DNA of 6,281 bases. It comes from Candidatus Moraniibacteriota bacterium (GTDB taxonomy: Bacteria; Patescibacteriota; Minisyncoccia; Moranbacterales; UBA2206). Below are positions 6,206 to 6,281 of this stretch, piece by piece. Positions within the stretch are counted from its first letter, which is position 1. Each line of letters opens with the position of its first letter. The stretch covers positions 1-6,281 of the forward strand of contig DQBY01000110.1 in NCBI GenBank assembly GCA_003534085.1, written 5' to 3'. The position numbers and the translations under genes are program-made. The notes beneath the pieces are model-generated. The model saw nothing but the letters and a program-made list of their open reading frames with translations, ran no database searches and was not told the DNA's origin.

Positions 6206-6281
6206 TTAATTCTCCCCTTTAAAAGCAATCCCGATAAGAGTTTTGAACCTATTTGTTTTCCTATCATTTAATTCCTCATAA
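6206..6281 (-). CDS. C-terminal end of an unidentified gene, cut by the window edge
   Basis: A frame open from the right edge to a TAA stop at 6206-6208 gives 24 codons ending RFKTLIGIAFKGEN. The other two minus-strand frames hold stops at the edge. The good terminator 18 nt downstream supports a real gene end here. The fragment is too short to identify. Confidence 0.5.
   Translation of the reverse strand, partial: YEELNDRKTNRFKTLIGIAFKGEN

Overview
The window looks like a piece of a bacterial chromosome, most likely from a Patescibacteria/CPR lineage (Parcubacteria-like). I base this on the compact 1156-residue RpoB, its sequence style and the dense palindromic repeats between genes. The lineage is an inference, since no marker search was possible. 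Every gene I can support is on the minus strand, so the biological order runs right to left.

Right edge to left: positions 6206-6281 hold the last codons of an unidentified gene, followed by a rho-independent terminator (6158-6188) and an extended -10 promoter (6140-6148). The transcript from that promoter would cross a 121-bp four-armed repeat (6008-6128) and a cluster of small palindromes (5897-5979), then reach a 91-codon gene (5606-5881) that resembles the N-terminal part of TsaB. A second copy of the four-armed repeat (5461-5583) lies just beyond that gene. Next come a small hairpin, a perfect DnaA box 9-mer (5400-5408) and AT-rich sequence. A consensus housekeeping promoter (5256-5283) then starts the rpoB transcript, which has a leader of about 283 nt with at least three stem-loops. 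rpoB is complete (1496-4966). A 196-bp spacer filled by an AT-rich imperfect inverted repeat separates it from rpoC, which is present only as its first 433 codons (1-1299).

rpoB and rpoC encode the beta and beta' subunits of RNA polymerase and are probably co-transcribed. The most unusual content is the variety of palindromic elements. A 32-bp GC-rich palindrome occurs twice inside rpoB, in the same reading frame, adding a related peptide to two variable loops. The four-armed GGACA-N5-TGTCTTT element occurs twice as direct copies around the TsaB-like gene. Two further small palindrome families, TCCCGAG-NN-CTCGGGA and AAAGC-NNN-GCTTT, occupy the rpoB leader and both ends of the TsaB-like gene. 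None of the three genes has a convincing Shine-Dalgarno sequence.
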